Source: Chromohalobacter beijerinckii
Lineage (GTDB): Bacteria > Pseudomonadota > Gammaproteobacteria > Pseudomonadales > Halomonadaceae
DNA length: 64,000 bases
Reading direction: 5' to 3'
NCBI RefSeq assembly: GCF_023061185.1
Contig: NZ_JAKGAK010000002.1
Coordinates: 186,001 to 250,000 of the forward strand
Shown: positions 42,091 through 50,675 of the stretch, one piece after another
How the letters are laid out: each line of letters begins with the position of its first letter
Numbering within the stretch: position 1 is the first letter of the stretch
Translations under genes and position numbers: made by a program
Notes under the pieces: generated by a model
Databases searched by the model: none
Told to the model about the DNA's origin: nothing
Seen by the model: only the letters and a program-made list of their open reading frames with translations

Positions 42091-43355
42091 GCGATCTACC
42101 GCGTCGCGATCCCCGCCAAGAGTGGATCGCCCGCAATCGTCTGCATCCGCGCCATGCTGAAGTTCTCCAGGCGATGGGCCAGGGCGCGGCCAGTGAATGG
42201 TGGGGCCCCGGCGGTCTCGTACGCAGGAATCCGCACGCAGTGGGATTCGTCGGCCCCAATGGCGTGAAGCGTATCGACCGCAGCGGTACGCAGCAGGGCG
42301 CGTGTGGCGGCGGCACGGCGACACCGACTGCCGAGCGCAAACCATTGGTCGAGATCGACGCACCTGCCTTCATGGTGGCAGTGGTACCGGATATGGCCGG
42401 CGGTCGCCTGAGCGGGCATGACCGAGATCTGCTCGGCCTGGCCCGCCAGCTCGCCGATGCCGATCCTGCGGCGCGAGGCGCGGTGGTGGCCGTGGTTTTC
42501 GGTCCTCACAAGGAGGCGAACTTCGGTGAAGCGGGCATCGATCGTTTGCTGCATCTCGATTCACCGGAGGTTACAGGCTATGCCCCCGAGGCGCGCCTGG
42601 GAGCGCTGATCATGGCCGAGGAGGCCTGGGCGCCACGCGATTGGCTGCTGCCGGACTCCAAGCTGGGCGGCGCAGAGCTGGGAAGACGCTTTGCGGCGCG
42701 TCTCGGCGAGCGAGCGGCGACGGGCGTCTGGCAGGTCGAAGCCGACGCCGAGGCGGCGACCGGCTGGCATTGCACGGCGCGGGGCGCGGCCGGGTCGCTG
42801 GATATTCGGCGCCCCCTGCCGCGAATCGCCCTGGCCTTGGCCGAATGTGCCGAGCCGGTCAGCGAAACGCGCCACGCCGCCACCGAACTGGCCTTGCCTC
42901 AGCCGTTGCCGTCGACCTTATCGCGCATTCAGGATCTCGGTCAGGTGAGTGTCGACCCGTCCGGTGTCGCCTTGTCCGAGGCGGAGTTCATTCTCTCCGC
43001 CGGCAATGGCGTCAAGGATTGGCAGGGCTTCCACCATGCCGCCGAAGTATTGGGGGCCACCGAAGGTGCCTCACGCGTGGCGGTGGATGATGGTTTCATG
43101 GCCCGCGACCGTCAGGTAGGAGCCACTGGCACCTGGGTGACGGCAAGGGTCTATGTGGCCGTGGGCATCAGCGGCGCCATTCAGCATCTGCAGGGTATTC
43201 AAACCTGCGAAAAGGTGGTGGCGATCAACATGGATCCCGGTTGCGACATGATCAAGCGTGCCGATCTCGCAGTGATCGGAGACTCGACGCAAATACTCGA
43301 AGCGTTGGTCACCCTGATGGCACAGGCACGAGAGGAGAAACGCGATGCAGCCTGA
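42087..43355 (+). CDS. etfA: Electron transfer flavoprotein alpha subunit of the dgc system
   Basis: The 422-residue protein ends with the ETF-alpha FAD-binding signature YVAVGISGAIQHLQGIQTCEKVVAINMDPGCDMIKRADLAVIGD. An extra N-terminal stretch of about 90 residues, including a Gly-rich QQGACGGGT segment, precedes the nucleotide-binding fold, so it is longer than the usual 310-residue ETF alpha. It overlaps dgcB by 4 bases and etfB by 11. It probably accepts electrons from DgcA (or sarcosine oxidation) and delivers them to DgcB. Confidence 0.9.
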   Translation: MSDLPRRDPRQEWIARNRLHPRHAEVLQAMGQGAASEWWGPGGLVRRNPHAVGFVGPNGVKRIDRSGTQQGACGGGTATPTAERKPLVEIDAPAFMVAVVPDMAGGRLSGHDRDLLGLARQLADADPAARGAVVAVVFGPHKEANFGEAGIDRLLHLDSPEVTGYAPEARLGALIMAEEAWAPRDWLLPDSKLGGAELGRRFAARLGERAATGVWQVEADAEAATGWHCTARGAAGSLDIRRPLPRIALALAECAEPVSETRHAATELALPQPLPSTLSRIQDLGQVSVDPSGVALSEAEFILSAGNGVKDWQGFHHAAEVLGATEGASRVAVDDGFMARDRQVGATGTWVTARVYVAVGISGAIQHLQGIQTCEKVVAINMDPGCDMIKRADLAVIGDSTQILEALVTLMAQAREEKRDAA

Positions 43356-44148
43356 ATCCGCCATGACGCCAGGACTCGAAGTGACGGTGCTGGTCTCCGT
43401 CGGTCGCCACCCGCTGACGGGGAGGGCGAGGCGTGCCGACCAGGATGCCCGAGGGGTGGAGCTGGCGCGCTCCTTTGCGGATGCCCAGGTGCGTTTGTTG
43501 CATGCCGGCATGCGAGATGAAAGCAGCGAAGCGGCATTGCGCGGCTATCTGGGCATGGGCTTCACTGAATTATCGCTACTCGAGCAGCCCCAGGGCGCCG
43601 ATGTGTTGCCTGCGCTTGCCGAGGCCTTGGATGCGACCTCACCTCATCTAGTGATTACCGGTGAGCGTGCCGAACGGGGCGAAGGCTCGGGCCTGCTGCC
43701 CTACCTGCTAGCAGAGCGCCTTGGCTGGCCTCTGGTGAGTGGTCTGGCGGCGGTGGAAAGCGTCGAGGATGGTGTGGCGACCTTGCTACAGGCCCTGCCG
43801 CGGGGGCAGCGGCGGCGACTCAAGGTCCGCTTGCCTGCCATCGTCACTGTCGATGATGCGGCCCCCGCGCCGCGTCAGAGCGCCTACGGGCCGGCGCGAC
43901 GCGGCGCGTTCGAAGCGACGGCAGGGCCGGTGAGCGTTGACGATGAATGGGCCGCTTGGCACGTGCAGCCTGCGCGCCAGCGTCCCAAGCGCCTCAAGAT
44001 CGTCAAGGCCGCCTCGGCGCGGGACCGCTTCAAGGCCGCCGCCGCCAAGGCCGAAGGCGGCAGTGGGCAGGTACTGACGGACGTGACCCCGACGCAAGGC
44101 GCCGAGGCGATCCTGACGTTACTGCGTGAAGAAGACGTCCTGCGTTGA
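43345..44148 (+). CDS. etfB: Electron transfer flavoprotein beta subunit of the dgc system
   Basis: The 267-residue ETF beta-fold protein includes LVSVGRHPLTGRARRADQDARGVELARSFA at the start and RLPAIVTVDDAAPAPRQSAYGPAR, equivalent to the ETF recognition region. It partners the preceding alpha subunit. The start follows GAGGAGAAA within the etfA 3' end; an ATG at 43363 is possible. It is divergent from housekeeping EtfB, fitting a system dedicated to dimethylglycine demethylation. Confidence 0.87.
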   Translation: MQPESAMTPGLEVTVLVSVGRHPLTGRARRADQDARGVELARSFADAQVRLLHAGMRDESSEAALRGYLGMGFTELSLLEQPQGADVLPALAEALDATSPHLVITGERAERGEGSGLLPYLLAERLGWPLVSGLAAVESVEDGVATLLQALPRGQRRRLKVRLPAIVTVDDAAPAPRQSAYGPARRGAFEATAGPVSVDDEWAAWHVQPARQRPKRLKIVKAASARDRFKAAAAKAEGGSGQVLTDVTPTQGAEAILTLLREEDVLR

Positions 44149-44292
44149 CGCCCACAACGTCCAAGGAGAGAGTGACAGGCGTTGGTGCATGCTTATGCGG
44201 GGCGCTTGACGTGTATTTTTTGTCGTTTCATGGCAACGATTCATCGCGAAGAGGCGCAGAGTAGGGAGGTTAATAACCGATGGAGTCCTCCT

Positions 44293-45228
44293 ATGCGCAA
44301 GATGTCATTTCGCCATTCGCTTTCCTTGTTGCCGTTGGCGTGGATCGTTGCCGGACCGGCGCAAGCCGATCTCGATACCGTACGTTTCGGAGTGCCGCCG
44401 TGGCCGGGAGTAACGGTCAAGTCGGAGGTCGCGTCTCAGCTGCTCAATGCGATGGGATATAGCACCGAACAAAATGAGCTGGCGGTGGGCGTCATTCTCA
44501 ATGGCCTGACCAGCGACGATATCGATGTCTATCTCGGTGGCTGGTATCCCATCGAGAAGGAAATGATCGAACCGCTGGTGGCCGACGATAAAGTGGTCAA
44601 GCTTACCGAGAACATCAACGATGCCAATTCAGGGCTGGTGGTACCGGAATACGTCCATGAGGCGGGCGTCGATAGTGTGGCCGATCTCGATCAATACCGA
44701 GAGCGTTTCGATGGCGAAATACAGGGTATCGAGGCCGGCACCGGTATCAACGATGCGGTTCTGGCGGCCATCGATAAGGATAAGGCGGGGCTCGGTGATT
44801 GGACGCTGCGTGAGAGCTCGACTTCGGCGATGCTCGCTTACGCCGACCAACGCATCGCCAACCGGGAGTGGGTGACGTTCGTCGGCTGGGAGCCGCATTG
44901 GATGAACGTCAGTTACGATCTTTATTACCTTAAGGACGCCGACGATAGCGGTGTCGCCGAGATCAAGAGTACGGTCTGGACCGTGGTGCCGACCGAGCTT
45001 CAATCAGAGGATACCAATCTCTATCGCTTCCTCTCGCAGTACCGGATCTCGATTGCAGATCAGAATGACTGGATCTACGAGTATAGCCATGAGGAGCGTC
45101 CCGCCGACGAAGTCGCCAGCGAGTGGATCCGTAACCACTACGCTACCGTGGCCCAGTGGCTAGATGGCGTGACTACCAAGTCGGGCGAGCCGGCCATCGA
45201 TGCGGTCAAGGCACAACTGGGAAGCTGA
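44293..45228 (+). CDS. Betaine/choline ABC transporter substrate-binding protein
   Basis: The 311-residue periplasmic protein has a Sec signal peptide (residues 1-25, ending AQA). The mature part belongs to the OpuAC/ProX/ChoX class: VRFGVPPWPGVTVKSEVASQLLNAMGY, DVYLGGWYPIEKEMI, and FVGWEPHWMN. The last supplies tryptophans that form the aromatic cage for quaternary amines. No permease or ATPase gene lies nearby, so it must share a remote transporter, as the CaiX/BetX/CbcX proteins do in Pseudomonas. ATG 44293 follows GGAG by 8 bases. Confidence 0.9.
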   Translation: MRKMSFRHSLSLLPLAWIVAGPAQADLDTVRFGVPPWPGVTVKSEVASQLLNAMGYSTEQNELAVGVILNGLTSDDIDVYLGGWYPIEKEMIEPLVADDKVVKLTENINDANSGLVVPEYVHEAGVDSVADLDQYRERFDGEIQGIEAGTGINDAVLAAIDKDKAGLGDWTLRESSTSAMLAYADQRIANREWVTFVGWEPHWMNVSYDLYYLKDADDSGVAEIKSTVWTVVPTELQSEDTNLYRFLSQYRISIADQNDWIYEYSHEERPADEVASEWIRNHYATVAQWLDGVTTKSGEPAIDAVKAQLGS

Positions 45229-45254
45229 TAGTCGTGCGAGGTCTCTTATAAGGA

Positions 45255-46076
45255 CTAAGCGTCGCCCAGGCGCGCCCGCAGCGCCTGACAGAAGTTCTGC
45301 CAGGCAGTGGCCATGTCGGGCAGCTCGGCGTGGCCGTGCAGCGCCGAATGCACCATGTTCGGCGCGCAGCGGTAGCCGACCGAGGCGCCGGCCGCACGCC
45401 AGCGTTCGATGGCCTGCTCCAGTGGCCACGTCAGCGGGTCGTACTCCACTGCCAACGCCTCGATGTGTGCAACTGGCGGGTGGTGCGGATCGAGCGCTGG
45501 CATGTCGTTAGCGGCCATCTCCCACAACGCGAGGATATCCGCGCGCGAAAGCAGTGGTGCGTCCGAGCCCAGAGTCTCGACTGTCGGCGTGCCCACCACT
45601 GGATAGATCACGCCCAGGACTCCTGACCATTGGCTCGTGCCTGCAATGTCGAGCGCTAGTCGACCGCCAGCGCTGTCGCCGATCACGGCGACAGGCGTGA
45701 GCGCTTCCACTACCATGCGGCAATCGTCCAGCGCCTCACTGTAGTGCGCCTCCGGCAGCAAGCGGTAGTCGACGCTGACGACCTCACGTTCGAGCCGCTC
45801 AGCGAGATCGGCGGTGATTCCGTGGTGGCTTTGCGGTGACCCCAAGTTCCAACCGCCGCCATGCACATAGACGATGCACTCGCCCATGGCATGTGCCGGT
45901 AGGAAGCGGCGTACGGCGACACCAGCCACAACGTCGTCTTTTACCTGCATGCCTTTAGGGTCAGCTGGACGATACTCGGCATGTAGGGCTTCATAGAGGC
46001 GTCGACGTTCACCGAGTGGGGCATCGGCGTAATCGTCGAGCGGCGTTAGACGTTGAATGAACGACTCGATCTGCAT
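45255..46076 (-). CDS. Alpha/beta hydrolase, HSL-type esterase/lipase
   Basis: The 273-residue hydrolase has the oxyanion-hole motif HGGGWN (72-77) and the nucleophile motif GDSAGG with S135. It belongs to the hormone-sensitive lipase group. The substrate is unknown. The start at 46076 follows AGGAG; the frame runs upstream to 46121 without support. It is convergent with the binding-protein gene and follows the MFS gene on the same strand (62-base gap), so the two may be co-transcribed. Confidence 0.86.
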   Translation of the reverse strand: MQIESFIQRLTPLDDYADAPLGERRRLYEALHAEYRPADPKGMQVKDDVVAGVAVRRFLPAHAMGECIVYVHGGGWNLGSPQSHHGITADLAERLEREVVSVDYRLLPEAHYSEALDDCRMVVEALTPVAVIGDSAGGRLALDIAGTSQWSGVLGVIYPVVGTPTVETLGSDAPLLSRADILALWEMAANDMPALDPHHPPVAHIEALAVEYDPLTWPLEQAIERWRAAGASVGYRCAPNMVHSALHGHAELPDMATAWQNFCQALRARLGDA

Positions 46077-46137
46077 TCGCAGGCTCCTAGGCGATGTAAG
46101 GGCGCCGACACAGGCCGGCATACCCTTATCTCTCAGC

Positions 46138-47322
46138 TCAGGCTATCCCTGACTGAGGTGTCTTTTCCATATGCTCGGGCAGGCCGCTGGCGAGAAAAAT
46201 GCTGATCATGCCGCCGCCCAAGGCGATCCACAGCGGCGCGGCGGGGGCCCAAAGCGCGGCGACCGGCCCCAGCAGCATAACGCCGAGCGCCGCCAGCGCG
46301 TTGGCCAGGCCCAGCGCCATGCCCGACCCCAGCGAGCGGTTCTCGGGTAGGATGTCCTGGGCGATGAGGATGCCCAGCGGCAAGGTTGCGAACAGGCTGA
46401 TACCCAGCACGCCGAGTACGATCCATAGCCAGATGCCTTCGGCTAGCAGGAACGCCGTCAGCATGATGACCGAGATGCTCATGGCGACGATCAACACTGG
46501 ACGGCGGCCGAAACGATCGGAGAGCCGTCCGCCTCCCAGATTGCCGATCACGCCGACGACCAGCAGAACGGTGATGAAGCTGGCGCCGGTGGTCAGGTCG
46601 CCCCCGCCTTGGGCCCACATCAACGGTACATAGGTCACCACCGAGAGGATCATCAGCGAACGCAGGGCTGAAAAGGTCACCAACCGCGATAGCGGACCGG
46701 CATGCAGACGCCAGGCAATGGGGGTGGCATCCGCGGCGCGTGGCGGCAGACGCGGCGCCCAGTGCAGCATGAACGGCAGCGTGGCGAGCGCGGGCAGGGC
46801 GAGTAGCCACAGGTAGCCCAGTCCCCATTGCACCACCACCCAGCTCGCCAGGGCCGGCCATACGCCGCGCCCCACCTCACCGCCGACCATGAAGATCGAC
46901 ATCGCGGTTCCCGGGCGCTCGCCACCCAGACGACGAATGCCGGCCAGCGCCTGGGGATGGAAGAAGGCGTTGGAGACCCCGATCAGCACCAGAATGCCGA
47001 GCAAGGGCCAGAAGCCGGAAGCAAAACCCACCAGGGCGCCGCCCAGCGACGAACCGGCGAGCCCCAGGGCCACCATGACACGACCGCCGACCCGGTCGGC
47101 GAAGAGCCCCACCAATGGTTGCAAGGCCTGACCCATCAGCAAGGCCGCCATGATCGTACCCGCCAGCGCCACCGAGAGATTGAGCGAGATCAGAATCGCC
47201 GGTAGCACGCCCGGTAAATAATTGGCGGCGCCGTCGTTGAGAAAATGCGCCCAGCTCATGCCGGTCAGGCGAGCGGGATAGGACTGGGAACGAGACGAGG
47301 TGGCGGCGGTCGAGGCCTCCAT
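46138..47322 (-). CDS. MFS transporter, fosmidomycin-resistance (Fsr)-like
   Basis: The 394-residue carrier has twelve predicted membrane helices and MFS loops such as LFADRVGGR and RLSDRFGRRP. The opening SWAHFLNDGAANYLPGVLPAI is typical of the Fsr subfamily, which exports fosmidomycin or related compounds. The physiological substrate is unknown. It is divergent from the formaldehyde dehydrogenase gene (gap about 270 bases), so it might export a toxic metabolite, but this is speculation. Confidence 0.85.
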   Translation of the reverse strand: MEASTAATSSRSQSYPARLTGMSWAHFLNDGAANYLPGVLPAILISLNLSVALAGTIMAALLMGQALQPLVGLFADRVGGRVMVALGLAGSSLGGALVGFASGFWPLLGILVLIGVSNAFFHPQALAGIRRLGGERPGTAMSIFMVGGEVGRGVWPALASWVVVQWGLGYLWLLALPALATLPFMLHWAPRLPPRAADATPIAWRLHAGPLSRLVTFSALRSLMILSVVTYVPLMWAQGGGDLTTGASFITVLLVVGVIGNLGGGRLSDRFGRRPVLIVAMSISVIMLTAFLLAEGIWLWIVLGVLGISLFATLPLGILIAQDILPENRSLGSGMALGLANALAALGVMLLGPVAALWAPAAPLWIALGGGMISIFLASGLPEHMEKTPQSGIA

Positions 47323-47590
47323 GGCGGACTCCGGTGGCGAATGGGCGGCAGATACGCTTCGGGGTAGGGCGTATTTCGATCATTGCTTGAATAGCATGCC
47401 CCTGAAGCCGGAACAAGTCGCGCTTATGGTAAGGGGGCGAACGATCAGTAGGTCTTGGTTGGCACGGCAATGTCTCTTTTGAGCATGACGATGACTCGCT
47501 GGGAACAGTACGCGCCAGCAAGAGGGCTATGGTCGGAGAGTGGCGTTAATGCCACGACGCCTCTCACCACGAAACCAAAGGACAATAGCC

Positions 47591-48784
47591 ATGAGTGCAG
47601 CCAACCGCGGCGTGATCTACATGGGCGCCGGCCATGTCGAGGTCCAACCGATCCCTTTCCCTGAACTGGCGCTGGGCAATCGCAAATGCGAGCACGGCGT
47701 GATTCTCAAGGTCATCACCACCAACATCTGTGGCAGCGACCAGCACATGGTACGCGGCCGCACCACCGCGCCGAGCGGCATGGTCCTCGGGCATGAAATC
47801 ACCGGCGAGGTCGTCGAGTGCGGACGCGACGTCGAGTTCATCGGCGTTGGCGATGTCGTCTCGGTGCCCTTCAACATCGCTTGCGGGCGTTGCCGCAATT
47901 GCAAGGAAGGCCAGACCGGCATCTGTCTCAACGTCAATCCCGCGCGTCCGGGCGCCGCGTATGGCTATGTCGACATGGGCGGCTGGGTCGGTGGCCAGAC
48001 CGAGTACGTCATGGTGCCCTATGCGGACTTCAATCTGTTGAAGTTTCCCGACCGCGATATCGCCATGGACAAGATCCGCGATTTGACGTTGCTCTCCGAC
48101 ATCTTCCCGACCGGCTTCCACGGCTGTGCTACCGCCGGTGTCGGCCCCGGCAGCACCGTCTACATCGCTGGGGCCGGACCGGTCGGGCTGGCCGCGGCGG
48201 TCTCCGCCCAGTTGCTGGGCGCCGCCTGCGTCATCGTTGGCGACATGAACCCGCAGCGTCTCGATCAGGCCAAAAGCTTCGGTTGTGAGACCCTGGATCT
48301 GCGCCAGGATACGCCCATGCCCGACATGCTGGAGCCGATCCTCGGCGAACGCGAAGTGGATTCTGCCGTGGATGCGGTGGGCTTCGAGGCGCGTTGTCAT
48401 GGCCACAATCATGCGCACGAGCAACCCGCCACGGTGCTCAATGCCTGCATGGACGTCACTCGGGCCGGTGGCCAGATCGGAATCCCGGGGTTGTATGTCA
48501 CCGAAGACCCCGGTGCCGAGAGCCAGGAAGCCCAGCATGGCAATCTCTCGATGCGCCTCGGGCAGGGTTGGGCCAAGTCCCATTCCTTCCATACCGGCCA
48601 ATGCCCGGTAATGAAATACCACCGGCAACTGATGCAGGCGATCCTGTTCGACAAGGTGAGCATCGCCGACGCGGTCAACGTCGAGGTCATTTCGCTGGAC
48701 GACGCACCGCGTGGCTACGCGGATTTCGACGGCGGCGTGGCCAAGAAATTCGTCATCGATCCGCACGGCAGCGTGGCCGCCTGA
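47591..48784 (+). CDS. fdhA: Glutathione-independent formaldehyde dehydrogenase
   Basis: The 397-residue zinc-dependent dehydrogenase of the Pseudomonas putida type oxidises formaldehyde to formate with NAD+. Ligands include C47 (NICGSDQHMVRG) and H68 (LGHEITGEV). The structural zinc loop has C98, C101, C104 and C112. A large insertion and the motif YIAGAGPVGLAAAV for NAD are present. The start at 47591 follows AAAGGA. It provides a second route for formaldehyde made by GbcAB, DgcAB and sarcosine oxidase, directly upstream of the formate dehydrogenase genes. Confidence 0.94.
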   Translation: MSAANRGVIYMGAGHVEVQPIPFPELALGNRKCEHGVILKVITTNICGSDQHMVRGRTTAPSGMVLGHEITGEVVECGRDVEFIGVGDVVSVPFNIACGRCRNCKEGQTGICLNVNPARPGAAYGYVDMGGWVGGQTEYVMVPYADFNLLKFPDRDIAMDKIRDLTLLSDIFPTGFHGCATAGVGPGSTVYIAGAGPVGLAAAVSAQLLGAACVIVGDMNPQRLDQAKSFGCETLDLRQDTPMPDMLEPILGEREVDSAVDAVGFEARCHGHNHAHEQPATVLNACMDVTRAGGQIGIPGLYVTEDPGAESQEAQHGNLSMRLGQGWAKSHSFHTGQCPVMKYHRQLMQAILFDKVSIADAVNVEVISLDDAPRGYADFDGGVAKKFVIDPHGSVAA

Positions 48785-48796
48785 GCGGTGTGAATG

Positions 48797-48850
48797 GCCC
48801 CGGCACGTGACCGGGGCTAACCTGCAACGAGGCGCCTGTCTTAGGACAGG
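48797..48850 (+). other. Two hairpins between fdhA and the formate dehydrogenase genes
   Basis: GCCCCGG/CCGGGGC (48797-48817) and CCTGTC/GACAGG (48835-48850) are perfect short stems. Neither has a T-tract, so partial read-through from fdhA into the formate dehydrogenase genes is likely. Confidence 0.5.
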
Positions 48851-48878
48851 AGGGCCAATATCCGAGGAGCCGTTGTCC

Positions 48879-50663
48879 ATGGCGGTGCGTCACGCTGGAC
48901 AGCGCATCCCCGGACAAGTGCCTACCGATAACAACGAGCACGCCATGACCGTCGAGACTCTCACTCCCAAGCGTCGCTTCCGCGGCAAGCTGCGTGGTCG
49001 TGATCTCCCCCCCGTTGCCCTGGCGGCGCTTCGCCAACTCCTCGGCGATGAACGCGAGGACGGCGAACGGCGGCGCCGCGATCTCCTGATCGAGCATCTA
49101 CATACCCTCCAGGATGCCCATGGATACCTATCGTTGGTGACGCTTCGAGCGCTGGCCGCCTACATGAATTTGCCCATGGCGGCGGTTTACGAGACGGCGA
49201 CCTTTTATGCCCACTTCGACGTGGTTCACGACGATCAGTCGCCACCGCCCGAAGTGACGGTGCGGGTCTGCGATTCGCTGTCCTGCCAGCTGGCGGGTGC
49301 TGAGGCGCTCGAGGCGGAGTTGGCGGCTGGGGCTGATCCAGAGGCGGTCAAGGTCGTACGTGGCCCCTGCATGGGGCGCTGCGACACCGCGCCGGTGGTG
49401 GAGGTGGGGCATCACCATGTGCTCTTCGCCACTCGCCAAGGGGTGGAGGCGGTGATCGATACCGGTCATTACCATCCCGAGGCGATTCTTTGGCAACGCC
49501 TGGCGGATTATCGTGCCGAAGGCGGCTACGCGTTGCTCGCCGACTGCCACGCGGGGCGCGTCACGGTCGAGGCGTTGATGCAGGTGCTGGAAACCGCCAA
49601 CCTGCGCGGCCTGGGTGGCGCCGGCTTCCCCACCTTCAAGAAATGGACCTTCGTGCGCCAGGAAACGGGGCCGCGATACTGTGCCATCAACGCCGACGAA
49701 GGTGAGCCCGGCACCTTCAAGGATCGCGTCTATCTGGAGCGTTCACCGCATCGCTTCCTCGAAGGGGCTCTGGTCAGCGCCTGGGCGGTGGAGGCCGAGG
49801 CGCTCTACATTTACCTGCGCGACGAGTATCCGGGGCTGCACCGCGTATTGCGCGAAGCGGTCGCCGAGCTCGAGGCCGCTGGCCTGGTGACGCCGGGCTA
49901 TATCGTGCTGCGGCGTGGCGCCGGTGCCTATATCTGCGGCGAGGAGTCGGCGATGATCGAGTCGCTGGAGGGCAAGCCCGGTAAGCCTCGCCATCGCCCA
50001 CCTTTCGTCGCCCAGAAGGGGTTGTTCGATCGCCCCACGCTGGTCAATAACGTGGAGACCGTCTACTGGATTCCGCTGATATGGGAGAAGGGTGCTGACT
50101 GGTTCGCCGGCCAGGGCCGCCACGGGCGGGTGGGGCTGCGCAGTTTCTCGGTCTCCGGTCGCGTCAAGCACCCGGGTGTGCACCTGGCCCCGGCGGGTAT
50201 CACCCTCGAGGAGCTGATCGAGGAGTACTGCGGCGGCATGGCCGAGGGCCACCGCTTGGCCGCCTATCTACCCGGTGGTGCCTCCGGCGGCATTCTGCCG
50301 GCGTCCAAGGCGAACGTGCCGCTGGACTTCGACACCCTGCAGGCGCACGGCTGCTTCATCGGCTCGGCGGCGGTGATCGTGCTGTCCGACCGGGACGATC
50401 TGCGTGGCGTGGCCACCAATCTTCTGGCCTTCTTCGCCGACGAATCCTGCGGTCAGTGCACGCCTTGCCGGGTAGGCACCGAGAAGATGCTGACCCTGCT
50501 CGAGAGCGACGAATGGGATGCTGCGACCCTGACGCGTCTCTCCCAAGTGATGATGGATGCGTCCATCTGTGGCCTCGGCCAGGCGGCTCCCAATCCGGTG
50601 TTGGGGATGCTCAAGGATTTCCGCGGTGAACTCGCCGCCCAGAACGTCATCATCAAGGGATGA
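48879..50663 (+). CDS. NAD-linked formate dehydrogenase, fused gamma-beta (diaphorase) subunit
   Basis: The 594-residue protein fuses a NuoE-like [2Fe-2S] domain (about 45-215; C131, C136, C164, C168) to a NuoF-like FMN/NAD domain. The NuoF-like part has LGGAGFPTFKKW, a GAGAYICGEE segment and the [4Fe-4S] motif ESCGQCTPCRVG. In Rhodobacter and Cupriavidus these are separate FdsG and FdsB proteins, while in Methylobacterium FDH1 they are fused. It reduces NAD+ with electrons from the alpha subunit. The ATG at 48879 was chosen for its GAGGAG site; an ATG at 48945 is the shorter alternative. Confidence 0.9.
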   Translation: MAVRHAGQRIPGQVPTDNNEHAMTVETLTPKRRFRGKLRGRDLPPVALAALRQLLGDEREDGERRRRDLLIEHLHTLQDAHGYLSLVTLRALAAYMNLPMAAVYETATFYAHFDVVHDDQSPPPEVTVRVCDSLSCQLAGAEALEAELAAGADPEAVKVVRGPCMGRCDTAPVVEVGHHHVLFATRQGVEAVIDTGHYHPEAILWQRLADYRAEGGYALLADCHAGRVTVEALMQVLETANLRGLGGAGFPTFKKWTFVRQETGPRYCAINADEGEPGTFKDRVYLERSPHRFLEGALVSAWAVEAEALYIYLRDEYPGLHRVLREAVAELEAAGLVTPGYIVLRRGAGAYICGEESAMIESLEGKPGKPRHRPPFVAQKGLFDRPTLVNNVETVYWIPLIWEKGADWFAGQGRHGRVGLRSFSVSGRVKHPGVHLAPAGITLEELIEEYCGGMAEGHRLAAYLPGGASGGILPASKANVPLDFDTLQAHGCFIGSAAVIVLSDRDDLRGVATNLLAFFADESCGQCTPCRVGTEKMLTLLESDEWDAATLTRLSQVMMDASICGLGQAAPNPVLGMLKDFRGELAAQNVIIKG

Positions 50664-50675
50664 GGGAGGCAGAGC

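Noticed and set aside
44172-44264. 30-codon GTG-started frame before the betaine-binding protein gene
   Set aside because: AAGGAG is only 3 bases from the GTG, the start is not ATG, and the peptide has no features; most likely fortuitous.
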